Source: Piezodorus guildinii (taxonomy: Eukaryota > Arthropoda > Insecta > Hemiptera > Pentatomidae). From it: a stretch of 64,000 nt of DNA. A program made the translations under genes and the position numbers. The notes beneath the pieces were generated by a model, which saw nothing but the letters and a program-made list of their open reading frames with translations, was not told the DNA's origin and made no database searches. The stretch's first letter is position 1, and each line of letters begins with the position of its first letter. Positions 32,225 through 42,029 of the stretch are shown one piece after another. The DNA lies in the NCBI GenBank assembly GCA_023052935.1, contig CM041298.1:64877838-64941837 (forward strand), given 5' to 3'.

Positions 32225-33097
32225 TTGGGTTGATGCAAAATTAATGCAGGTTTTTAGTAGGTATTGTAAATACGCCATATCTTTACTTTAACCATATATA
32301 TTTAATCAAAATAATTTCCATCTGAATCAATGCACTTTTGCCAACGTTCAACAAGCTTTCTTATTCCACCAGAAAAAAAATCCGAATCCCTGGACTCAAT
32401 GAAATCACGAAAAGAATTTTCAATGTCGTCCTGGTTTTGAAAATTTTTCTCCCTCAAAAAGTGGAAGTCTATAGGAGAGAGGTCAGGTGAATAAGGCGGA
32501 TGTTGGAGAACTTCGTAGCCCAACTCGTGCAGTCGTCGAAGCGTTGGTTGTGCAACGTGTGGTCTGGCGTTATCGTGGAGCAGGATCGGCCCCTTCCGAT
32601 TCATCAATGCTGGGCAAAGACGTTGCAATTTTTGAGTTCCGAGTTCCACCGCCATTTCTCGTGTGGTTTTGGTTGGGTCTTCTTCCACTTTTGACCTCAG
32701 CTGGTCGTTGTCCAGAGCAAGATGATGGCCCCGACCTTCCTTGTCTTCGAGGTCGAAATCTCCTCTGCGAAACTTCTGGAACCAACGCTGCACCGTGCAC
32801 TCATTAATAGCCCCCTGACCCCACACTTCATTAATATTACGAGCCGTTTGCGCAGCGCTGCGCCCTAATTTAAATTCGTAAAAATAAATTTGACGAAAAT
32901 CGCACTTTGACATTTTCGATTCAAGACCTTTGAACACACTGAACAAAACGATTTTACTGAACAAATTCATGGTGTAGGGTATTAGATAAGGTTTGTTTTG
33001 GTATAATAATGATCAATGTTAGGATTAGCTTTGTTTACACAATTGGAATTAAGATATTGCAATAGAGGAAACCTGCATTAATTTTGCATCAACCCAA
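32225..33097 (-). mobile_element. Internally deleted mariner with perfect 29-bp TIRs
   Basis: Left TIR 32,225-32,253 starts TTGGGTTGATGCAAAATTAA. Right TIR 33,069-33,097 is its exact reverse complement. Both sides carry the TA duplication (32,223-32,224 and 33,098-33,099). At 873 bp it is about 400 bp shorter than a usual mariner of about 1.3 kb, because the middle of the transposase gene is missing. The perfect ends suggest it was mobilised in trans not long ago. Confidence 0.9.
32302..32970 (-). CDS. Shortened mariner transposase, 222 aa, first catalytic Asp lost
   Basis: A continuous frame of 222 codons against about 345 in complete mariners. After a short N-terminal extension, the DNA-binding part is present. 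It includes FYEFKLGRSAAQTARNINEV, the TVQRWFQKFRRGDFDLEDKE block and the start of the second helix-turn-helix. About 120 residues are then missing, including the segment with the first catalytic aspartate (GDEKW). The frame continues with RKGPILLHDNARPH (second Asp) and SPDLSPIDFHF (third). It ends ERWQKCIDSDGNYFD. The deletion has kept the frame. It cannot cut DNA but might still bind the TIRs. The start could be the ATG at 32,970 or the one about 20 codons inside. Confidence 0.85.
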   Translation of the reverse strand: MNLFSKIVLFSVFKGLESKMSKCDFRQIYFYEFKLGRSAAQTARNINEVWGQGAINECTVQRWFQKFRRGDFDLEDKEGRGHHLALDNDQLRSKVEEDPTKTTREMAVELGTQKLQRLCPALMNRKGPILLHDNARPHVAQPTLRRLHELGYEVLQHPPYSPDLSPIDFHFLREKNFQNQDDIENSFRDFIESRDSDFFSGGIRKLVERWQKCIDSDGNYFD

Positions 33098-33329
33098 TAT
33101 ATTTGTAATATTAATACTATTAGATGTTTACAACATCATCAGAATAAAATAAAAAATAAAACTAGAGTTTAAGATAAACATAAAATGGAATTTCAACTCT
33201 TTATTATTCATATACACTATATACATTATAGATTTCAATAACAAAAAATTCAAAATTATTTATTTACAAATATTAATAAATCCTTCAAGCATAATAATGT
33301 AATGTTTTTAAACTTTAAATTATTCCTCA

Positions 33330-33760
33330 TTTATTATCTCTTTTATATTTTTCTAATTGTTTCAAGTGAGTTATTTAAATTAATTTTTTTCTTATTACAT
33401 GTACTACATGCACTTATAATAAATGATTTATTGTAAATAGGTGTTTTATGATTCGGAGTTAGTAAGGTATATTTAGAGGCTTTATTATTTCTATTATGAA
33501 TATCGTTTAAGAAGATAATATTTGAGTAAAGATGGCTCGGAGTTTTGCACTTTAATATTTTACAAGTAGTTGTTAATAAATTAAATACTCTTCTTGACCT
33601 TATCTTCATCCAGTTTAACTGCTAGTAGTAGGGCGTTATGTCGATCTATTGGGGTTTATGTAACGTACAGCTGCATTATGGGCTCTTTGAAGTCTATTTA
33701 ATATTTTTTCTGTGATATCCATATAGGTCATACTTGCGTAATTCAGTTACGGCAGAACCT
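33330..33760 (-). pseudogene. LINE RT C-terminal relic
   Basis: On the minus strand, from about 33,760, it reads LNYASMTYMD.., RLQRAHNAAVRYI and then RSRRVFNLLTTTCKILKCKTPSHLY. This is the typical sequence after the palm domain in Jockey/CR1-like LINEs. A stop and frame change near 33,620 separate the two parts. The last 88 codons end at 33,343. No poly(A) tail is evident. Confidence 0.6.
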
Positions 33761-33884
33761 TTTGAACCCGTGAACATTAGCATATAAGGCTGTTATGCTA
33801 GGCACACTGCTAGAGGTGATCCCTAATGAATTAATTAAATTGAATTTTAATAGGAACATGTGCTTTATTATTCAATCTATTATA

Positions 33885-34995
33885 TTTTTTACTTTCACTT
33901 ACCTATATGAAATATATAGTTAGGGAAAGTATTGCGATCGTGAAAACTGTCAAATTACAGTTTTTTAACGGAAATAAACGTTTTAGGGTCCCCTGAGTCC
34001 AAATAACCAAGTCCGGCTAAAAGGGCTGTGTGTGTGTGTGTGTGTGGTAACTCCCGGGCCAAAACGGAAGATCCTATGAAACTGAAATTTCATATTTAAG
34101 ACAACTATACGCCCGAGATGTTACAGCAACTTTTTCATCAACGTCAGCTAATCAGAAGAACCACTTTATACCATGCATTTTGCACCTATTTACGATTTAC
34201 TCTAAAACGGCTATAACGATTTTGATTAAAATCTCTATATCGATGTAAAATTTCACGAGTTTAATATCATGTAGGTTCCATTCCCATCGAAATAGTCTGA
34301 CAGGGCTTAAATGCCGATATTTTATATTTTCTTCCTCTTAATTATGTTCAATTTTATAGATTCAAAAAATTTGGAACATCATCTTATTAGCATTGATAAA
34401 AAACGTGTAAAAATGTAATTTGAGCGTATTTAATTAACAACAAAATGAGACAAGTGCCAAAATATTTTTTAATTGAATTATTGTGTTTTTGAACACAAGA
34501 ATAGTAATATAGATGTATAATTTACCGTTGGATAGCTAAAGATTTTATAAGAATGTTATTTAATACAAGGAATTGTGAAAGATAATGGAGAGTGATAAAA
34601 TGCCGATGAAAACTGATTGTTGTTGATAAAAATATAATAGATTATTTAATAAAACACATGTTTCTATTAATATTCAATATAAAGTATTCTTAAACAATAT
34701 ATTTTTAACTCTAAATGTATTTAAAAATTCTTCAATTTTAACTAGGAGGTAAGTGAAAGTCGTGTGTTGCGCGCACCAGATTTTCTACAACAATAAGTTA
34801 GTTTTATTTGCTTTTTTTTACTTTCCATCAACATTTATAGTTCCGTGAGTTAGATAGTATTGTTTTTAAAATCTTTAGCTATCTGACGGTATATAATGCA
34901 TCTCATATTACTATTCTTGTGTTCAAAAACACAAAAATTGCATAAACAAATATTTTTGCTCTTTTCTCCTTTAGTTGTTCATCAAATTCGCTCAT
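33885..34995 (+). repeat. Family A copy A11 followed by an inverted half copy
   Basis: The most complete forward copy. It starts ACTTTCACTTACCTATATGA (33,892) and has GGGAAAGTATTGCGATCGTG and a (TG)n tract at 34,027-34,047. The full core follows, then the end GGTAAGTGAAAGTCGTG..GCGCGCACCAGATTTT at about 34,786. From about 34,790 to 34,995 the sequence runs back in reverse (TCTACAACAATAAGTTAG... to CTCCTTTAGTTG), as in A4. Confidence 0.75.
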
Positions 34996-35084
34996 GTATT
35001 TACCATTGTTAACAAGATGATGTGAAAACATAAAAACAAATGAAATTCGATGCTTATTCGAAATTATAAATTTTCAAAAAATGT

Positions 35085-35230
35085 TTATTTCTTTTCTGTT
35101 AATGTTCACATGTATTTTCTGACATAATTATTGGTTGCACCGTGTGGAGCGGAAGTGTAGTAATTATTAAAATTGTTATGAACAATATAAGAAGTCCAAG
35201 ATATTCGGTATTTTGTAACGGGTACTTGTT
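35085..35230 (+). repeat. Family D fragment, copy 2
   Basis: Matches the centre of the element at 28,790-28,920 (CATGTATTTTCTGACATAAT, GAAGTGTAGTAATTA, AAGTCCAAGATATTCGG). The inverted arms are not present here. Confidence 0.5.
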
Positions 35231-35669
35231 TGGAACTAAATCGGTTGTCGCTGTTACTGAAACATACTTGTTTTTGTCGTCTGTATTGTACATGTTCCGA
35301 AGGATTTGTGGTAGCCAAAATCTCGTATTGGATTTGTAATGTAATCGAAGGTTCCTACGGAAACCCGTTCACTTTCTATTAATTTTTTTTATACATGACT
35401 TCAAAAAAGGAAGGTATCGGTTCCGGTTTTTTAAATTATTCTTTTAAACATTTTAAGAAGTATTATTTATTAAATTATGTAAATACTAAGGAATATTTCA
35501 TGTAAATGATTAATGGGTTGTTATATAATTAGTTTATAACATTATTCAAACTCCTTAAAATAATTTTATTATTTTGTTTGTGTATGGTATAATAATAATT
35601 ATTAATATACCATACAGAAGAATATTTCAATGTTTACACTCAATAATTAGCCAAACGAGATTATGATTT

Positions 35670-35760
35670 GTTCTTCCGGATTCTAGCCTAGAAAATCCAA
35701 AACCCTGCGCAAATTCTAAATGCTTTTTCCTTCTTCACTAACAAAATCACCTACAAGAGG
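35670..35760 (+). pseudogene. Jockey-type LINE fragment
   Basis: Reads like the C-terminal segment after the RT of the LINEs at 23.2 and 40.4 kb (AAATCCAAAACCCTGCGCAA, CTAAATGC, TCACTAACAAAATCACC). Only about 90 bp is recognisable. Confidence 0.45.
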
Positions 35761-35831
35761 TGGTCTCTGGTGTTGTAACTATTGTAAAATAACAACCTAT
35801 TGTGCCAAACTCGTACGATTTCTTTTATTGC

Positions 35832-35960
35832 ATACTAGCTGTACCCCGGGGCTTTGCTCACGATTTTTTAATTTTGTGTTGGTTTAAGTTTATATGTATG
35901 CGATTATGGTTAGAGTAATTATAAAACGTATGTAAGGTAAGGGGTGTGATCACCATGAAA
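35832..35960 (+). repeat. 'AGCTGTACCCCGGGGCTTTG' repeat (family E)
   Basis: Begins TACTAGCTGTACCCCGGGGC and continues CTTTGCTCACG. A related start is at 41,510 (AGCTGTAAACTCGCGGCTTT). This sequence type begins widespread arthropod repeats, but I cannot assign a class here. Confidence 0.45.
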
Positions 35961-36696
35961 ACACCAACATTAACTGATTTTTAGTTTAAACTCGGCTGAA
36001 GGGGTTTCAGATGGTGTGAAACATCTATCTAGTCAGTTCAGTGGCGCAGCAGGTTTAATGAGGTCACTGTTTTAGCGGTGGTTCAAAAAATTTCTTGAGG
36101 AAAACTTCAGCCTGGAAGACAAAGAAGGTAGTGGAAGAATTTTCTCTCTTGATGACGATGTTCTGATGCTTTGGTGTAAGAAAATCTCAGATCAACTGTT
36201 CGAAAACGTGCAGGAAAAACTAACCTTAGAAATGAACAGACGAAGACCACCTCAAAGCAATTGCAAAGGTGAACAAAGTTTACAAGTTGAGTTCCACACA
36301 CCTTAAACAATCGCTCAAAAAATTAACAGCGTTATAAAGTTTGTGCTACATTTCTTTGCTGAAATCAGCTGATGCTCTCGATGATAACAGTCATACGTTA
36401 CATCGTCTCTCAGATTTTTGCTTTTTTCAGTAGGAATTCGCTTGAGTTCAGTCTGGAAAACATCACTAGACCTCAGGAATATACAGCAGTGAATATTGGA
36501 GAAATTTCGGTAAGCAAAGTTATAATTTACTTTGTACAATCACGAAAAAGTGAAAGGAGGGTCACTGATCAGCTGATTGCCGCTAGCTCGGCAAGCTCGG
36601 GCTTGCTTTTCTTTTCCTTATCTTTCTTTTATTTATTTTTTTTCATTCTTATTCTTATTCCATTATATATTTATTCCTATTTATTTTTTTTAATCA

Positions 36697-38013
36697 ATGC
36701 GATATTTTCATCAAGTGATGTCCTCGAAAGTTACAAGTAAAAGATCTAGATATGCAGGTTCAAACTCGTCTCCCACAAAACAGAGACCTCGCCGTGATAA
36801 TAATAAAAAAATGATTCCACCAGCGACTGCTTCAGCTACCTCTTTAGGATCTGAACCACAGCCTAGCACATCATCACAAGGATTAACTGAAGAATCGCCG
36901 TTCTTTACACCGAACCCATTTCAGATCCTTCAAATTGAAAAAGAAACAATGGAATCTTCTCCTATACCAAAAGAACCACAACCTCCACCAATATTTGTTA
37001 AAAATATTAAAAACTTTCAACTACTGTGCGCGCATCTAAACAAATTAACCGATCCTAACAGTTATTATTGTATAAGTAGAACCAGTGATACTAAAATATC
37101 CCCAACTACCGCCGAAACCTACAGAAAAATAGTAAAATATCTGACGAAGACCAAAGCTGATTTTCATGCGTATCAGTTACGCCAGGAGACAGCTTTAAGG
37201 GTTGTAATTAGAAACCTACACCCTTCGACACCAGCAGCAGCTATCCAAGAAGAACTGACGGAGATAGGCTATAAAGTGCGACAAGTCACCAACGTCCTAA
37301 AAGATAAAATTCCACTGCCTCTATTCTTTGTGGACTTGGAACCATCAGCAGGAGTTGAAAAAATTTATGACCTCAATAGATTATACTATACTAGCGTAAG
37401 AGTTGAAAAACCTTACACTAAGAAAGAAATAGTTCAGTGCCACAATTGTCAGGCATATGGTCATACTAGAAGTTATTGTCACCACATACCACGCTGTGTG
37501 AAACGCGGTGAACAACATAAGTCAGAAGAATGTACAAGACCAAGATCAACACCCGCTGTTTGTGCTCTGTGCCTCAAGGACCACCCGGCTAGCTACAAGG
37601 GATGTCAAATCTACAAGAACCTCAAAAGCAGATACCAAAAACCTCAGAATCTGGATGAAACAGCTGAACCGATCAGAAGCAGAAGACAACCTTCAAAAAC
37701 AATTGATTCCAATGTAACATTTGCCCATCTACTTGGAGGTGGGAACCAGAACAAAGAGGCCGAAGCCCTTTCGGAACAACGCACACTTCAAAATCCTCAA
37801 ACCGTTCCACAACCAACTATTCCTCAAAATTTACCCAACCCTCAAAAACCTCATCGGCATCAAATTTCTCATATTCCTCCTCCATCAAATGTCTCAGACC
37901 TTACAAGTTTGATGACATCCTTCATCACTGAAATCAAATCCCTCGTTATGCCGCTAATATCACTACTTACTAATCTTGTATCAAACTTAATCCCTTCCTT
38001 AAAAAATCCTTAA
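36697..38013 (+). CDS. LINE ORF1: Gag-like RNA-binding protein with zinc knuckles
   Basis: Intact 438-codon ORF. The N-terminus is basic and Ser/Pro-rich. The middle (about residues 95-245) resembles the RNA-binding region of Jockey ORF1 proteins (TKADFHAYQLRQE, LRVVIRNLHPST). From about residue 247 there are three zinc-knuckle-like blocks: CHNCQAYGHTRSYC, CVKRGEQHKSEEC and CALCLKDHPASYKGC. The first Cys of the second knuckle's CxxC pair appears changed (CVKRG instead of CVKCG). The C-terminus is Pro/Gln-rich and ends in hydrophobic residues. It would package LINE RNA into a ribonucleoprotein. Its stop TAA is followed directly by the ORF2 ATG at 38,014. The true start may be this ATG or the one at about 36,718. 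Confidence 0.9.
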   Translation: MRYFHQVMSSKVTSKRSRYAGSNSSPTKQRPRRDNNKKMIPPATASATSLGSEPQPSTSSQGLTEESPFFTPNPFQILQIEKETMESSPIPKEPQPPPIFVKNIKNFQLLCAHLNKLTDPNSYYCISRTSDTKISPTTAETYRKIVKYLTKTKADFHAYQLRQETALRVVIRNLHPSTPAAAIQEELTEIGYKVRQVTNVLKDKIPLPLFFVDLEPSAGVEKIYDLNRLYYTSVRVEKPYTKKEIVQCHNCQAYGHTRSYCHHIPRCVKRGEQHKSEECTRPRSTPAVCALCLKDHPASYKGCQIYKNLKSRYQKPQNLDETAEPIRSRRQPSKTIDSNVTFAHLLGGGNQNKEAEALSEQRTLQNPQTVPQPTIPQNLPNPQKPHRHQISHIPPPSNVSDLTSLMTSFITEIKSLVMPLISLLTNLVSNLIPSLKNP

Positions 38014-40695
38014 ATGACTTCACCTAACTCCTTATCCATTCTCCTATGGAATGCGAATGGTGTTAGAAATCATACTGACGAACTTACAGCTTTATTGCAA
38101 GACAAAAACGTTGACGTAGCACTTATTACTGAAACTAGACTAACCACTAAACAGTTCTTCAAAATACCTCAATACGTAACATACCGTACGGACCACCCAG
38201 ACGGCAAAGCCCATGCCGGTACTGCTGTCATTGTGCACCAGTCCCTCTCTCATCACTTACTCCTACTTCCTACCTATGATTTCCTACAAACCACAGCCAT
38301 AGTAATCAAAACTTTTTCCTTTCCGGTAACCCTTACATCAGCATATTGCCCTCCCAAACATTCCATTTCCAACACCGAATTTGTATCCTTTCTAAATTCC
38401 TTAGGAAATCATTTCATTCTGGGTGCAGACTTAAATGCAAAGCATCAACAGTGGGGTTCGAGAACCACGAATTCTCGTGGACGAAATTTGCTGTCTGCAC
38501 TCAACTCCCGTCATTTCAATCTCCTACCTCCTGATTCCCCTACCTACTGGCCAACCGATCCTAACCGCAATCCTGACATCCTCGACTTCTTTATCCACAG
38601 CGGATTAGGCTCCCTCAACTTTTCTGTAACTCGCCTTGATGAACTATCCTCAGACCATAGTCCACTGATCCTAAAAGTATCTCTCACTCCAATTCCAAAA
38701 CCTATCCCACCGTCATTTATCCGAGGCCCTGTCAACTGGAACCTATTTCGCCAAATCCTGACCGATAATATTGACCTCAGAGTAACCCTCAAAACCCCAG
38801 AAGACCTTGATGATTCCGTCTACTCCTTCACCACCGCCATTCAGCAAGCTGTCTGGACTGCCTCCTCTCCTTAGCACTCCAATATAACTCCTATCCAAAA
38901 CCATTTGCCTCAACACCTTACAGACCTAATCCATGCAAAACGCCGTGCCAGATCATTATGGCAGCGCACCCGACACCCAACAGATCGCCGCTCCTATAAC
39001 TTCTTTTGTAGACAATTGAAGCAGGAGTTGGCGACCTTCCGTTCCCAGTTCTTTAATTCCTACCTCTCCTCTCTGTCAGCTAGTGATAATTCCCTGTGGA
39101 ATGTCACGAAGAAGATTTTAAAATCCCATCAAGTTTCCCATCCTCTCCGGCGTGGTGATGACTCCTGGGAGCGTCTGATGAAGATAAAGCCGAGGAATTC
39201 GCCACACACCTCTCCAAAGTATTCACTCCTCACCCGGAATTCCAAAGCAATCATACCGCAGCAGTACAAGACTTCCTTTTGTCACCAATACCTCTTTCCC
39301 TACCTCCTAAAGCTATTAATCCCTCTGAGGTTAAATATCTTCTCCAGAAACTGACCCTCGGTAAATCTCCTGGACATGATCTCCTTACCCCACAGATCCT
39401 CCGTCAACTTCCGCAGAAAGCTATTATATTCCTTACCTATATCTACAACTGCATCCTACGCACCACCTATTTTCCTCTCTTGTGGAAACATTCGACAATC
39501 ATTCTCTTCCTAAAACCAGGTAAACCTTCCAGCAACACTTCATCCTACAGACCTATTAGTCTACTCCCCATCCTCTCAAAAGTCTTTGAAAAACTCCTTC
39601 TAAAACGAATCCTTCCTATATTAGAATCACAAAATCTTCCTTCCCATCAGTTTGGTTTCCGTGCTCATCATTCCACTGTTCAACAAGGACTCCGAGTTGT
39701 AGACCATATTTCCTCAGCCCTTGAATGCAAAGAGTATTGTTCTGGTGCGTTTCTGGACATAGCGCAAGCTTTTGACCGGGTATGCCACACCGGATTACTC
39801 TTCAAGCTTAAAACGCATTTACCCCAGTCCCTATACCTCATTCTACGATCCTATCTCTCAAACCGCTCCTTCCGAGTTCGCTGTGGTGTAGAATTTTCTA
39901 ACTTTTATCCCATTGAGGCCGGTGTTCCTCAAGGCAGCGTCTTGGGACCCGTCCTCTACATCCTTTACACTGCTGATATTCCTACTCATCCTGAGACCTT
40001 TCTGGCAACATTTGCAGATGACACCGCCATCCTATCATCCAATTCCGATCCTGAAATAGCATCCTTAATCCTGCAAAGACACCTTTGTCTTATCGAGGAC
40101 TGGTGTAATGCTTGGCGTATTAAGGTTGATGAAAGCAAATGCACCCACGTCACCTTCACCCTTCGACGCAAATCCTGTCCAATGGTTCATTTCAATTCCA
40201 TACCGCTTCCTACCTCAGACAAGGTCCGGTATCTTGGCTTACTACTAGACAAAAGATTGACGTGGAACCCACATACAAGACTTAAACGAAAAGAACTCAA
40301 CAGACGATTCGGACAGTTATACAGACTACTAAACAGAAAATCTAAGCTTACAGTTGACAACAAATTATTACTTTACAAGACAATACTGAAGCCAATGTGG
40401 ACCTACGGACTTGAACTATGAGGGACAGCCAAACGTTCTAACATCAAACGCATTCAATCCTTTCAATCCAAAGTCCTCCGAACAATAGTAAATGCTCCTT
40501 ATTATGTCTCCAACTATACCTTACACCACGACCTTAATGTTCCATTTATTTCAGACTTGATTCCATCTAAATTTTCCAAATACCACCAGAACCTCATTCA
40601 TCATCCTAATCCTCTAGCACAATCCCTATCCAGCTCCACTCATCCATACAACCCTCCTAGAAGGTTGAAACGGCAGTGGCCCCGAGACATATTGT
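38014..40695 (+). pseudogene. LINE ORF2: endonuclease and RT with three lesions
   Basis: The APE-type endonuclease (LITETRL, LGADLNAKH, SSDHSP with its histidine intact) spans about 38,014-38,700. A TAG at 38,872-38,874 interrupts the linker. The same frame then continues to about 39,170, where a frameshift moves coding to the frame of 39,174-40,421. RT motifs follow: GFRAHHSTVQQ, FLDIAQAFDRVCH, GVPQGSVLGPVLY, the FADDTAIL box near 40,015, and YLGLLLDKRLTW. A TGA at 40,419-40,421 replaces the tryptophan of LWG. The frame then continues to the PRRLKRQWPRDIL end and TAA near 40,697. Function as for the ORF2 at 20.7 kb. Confidence 0.9.
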
Positions 40696-41398
40696 AAACA
40701 TCTATTCTGGAGTTCTGACACTGGTCAGATTCTCCTCTCATGTGCGGTGTGATTGTGGCTGTTGCGCCCTCACTTAGCTTCCGCTGGCTCTCACCAGTGA
40801 TGCGGCTGAGAGGGAGGCGCTGGGATCCTTTTGACTCTGCTTGTCCGTCCACAAGTAGGGGGACCAGCCCCGTCTGGGGTTCCCGAGCTGATTGTAAATA
40901 TTGTACATAGGTACGAATGAGACATGTTTTGTTTATTTATTTGTTAACTTTATTTATTTGTATTTATTTTGTCTATGAATTTTGTTATTGTATACGTTTA
41001 TTTATTTTGTTTTTATTTTATGTAATTTGACTTTTCTTTTGTTTATATTGTAAATATTGTATGAATGAGATCCTGTAGCACTATTATTATTGTCTATTAT
41101 GACAAATTGTAATATATACGAATAAAAAATTTAAAAAAAAAAAAAAAATTTCTTTCCTGAAACAGAGACGACCCTTTTCTATGACCCGTTATTTGTGATA
41201 AAAAGTGGGTACTTTAAGATAAAAGAAGACGTTCTGGACACTTGAACATATTCACATAATACAGATATTGATAAAAATATTTTAAAAATTGAACAGTAGA
41301 AATTGGAGCAAGTAGCAAACAAATCATAGAAATAATTCGTTCTATTAATTTAAAGTTTATTACGTATTTTAATGGAGCGGGTAGCTTAGACATAACTT

Positions 41399-41399
<1 letters not shown>

Positions 41400-41470
<71 letters not shown>

Positions 41471-41712
41471 AAATGCGATTATGTTTTTTTTTTTTTTTTT
41501 TTTTTTTTTAGCTGTAAACTCGCGGCTTTGCTCGGGCACATTGTAGGTTGATTTAAATTAAGGTTTAATGAATGATTTATTTTCAAGCTCAATAACAAAA
41601 TTTTTTTAAGCATTGAAAATCATTGCAAACCGGACAGAACAGTTGGAAGGGTTTCCATGAAGCCAAAAAGCATAGTTATGGTATGATAAGCTTTAATATG
41701 TATATATATACA
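41400..41712. repeat. (TA)n and poly(T) tracts with a family E start
   Basis: (TA)n at 41,401-41,464 is followed by a poly(T) run near 41,485-41,509 and AGCTGTAAACTCGCGGCTTT at 41,511. A second short (TA)n near 41,701-41,710 forms the left target of the gypsy element. Confidence 0.8.
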
Positions 41713-41893
41713 AGTTAAGGACTGATAAGGTAGACTATCAGCCTTAATTCCATACCACCTCTTGTAAACAATAGAAATGTATATATAGAGGATTAGAAGA
41801 CCAAATAAAGTTAGTGTTTGAATAGCCATCAAGCGTGTTGTTTATGCCCCTTTCTTTATTTTTTTTAATTCATATTTCGGACAGCGCATAAGT
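41713..41893 (+). repeat. 5' LTR of the gypsy-type element
   Basis: Starts AGTTAAGGACTGATAAGG and ends CGCATAAGT. It differs from the 3' LTR by one base (ACAGCGC here, ACAACGC there). It contains ATGTATATATAGAGG, a possible TATA box near 41,780, and AATAAAG near 41,803, a possible polyadenylation signal. Confidence 0.95.
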
Positions 41894-41910
41894 GGTGCCG
41901 AAACCCGGGA
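41893..41910 (+). promoter_or_regulatory. Primer binding site matching tRNA-Phe
   Basis: TGGTGCCGAAACCCGGGA is complementary to the 3' end of eukaryotic tRNA-Phe(GAA), including its CCA, over 18 bases. It overlaps the last T of the LTR. It would prime minus-strand DNA synthesis. The tRNA assignment rests on the standard tRNA-Phe sequence. Confidence 0.8.
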
Positions 41911-42029
41911 CCTTTAGATAAGTTCGAAACATATTTTTTTTTTTGTACTTGCCTGTTACTCAGCGTACGTGAGTTCATTTATTTATTTTTTTTATTTTTT
42001 TAATCTCTTGCCAGTGAAAAACCGATATC

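Larger units (their letters stand above)
36365..41147 (+). mobile_element. Jockey-type LINE, about 4.8 kb, near full length
   Basis: A 15-bp duplication with one mismatch (ATTTCTTTGCTGAAA at 36,350-36,364; ATTTCTTTCCTGAAA at 41,148-41,162) frames an element with a 5' UTR of about 330 bp. It carries both ORFs, a 3' UTR of about 450 bp and a poly(A) tail (about 41,131-41,147). The left border TCAGCTGATGCTCTCG is probably the natural 5' end, because ORF1 is complete and long untranslated sequence is kept. The target was a mariner relic. ORF2 has lesions, so it is inactive. Confidence 0.9.
35970..41310 (+). pseudogene. mariner transposase relic split by a Jockey-type LINE
   Basis: Before the LINE (about 35,985-36,349) the sequence reads RWFKKFLEENFSLEDKEGSG, DDDVL and later HLKQSLKKL, the DNA-binding half of a mariner transposase, with stops and frame changes. 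After the LINE (41,148 to about 41,310) it resumes with RRPFSMTRYL and KVGTL, matching the RDPFLxRxVTGDEKWVLY region where the first catalytic Asp should be. The rest of the core is missing. Confidence 0.65.
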
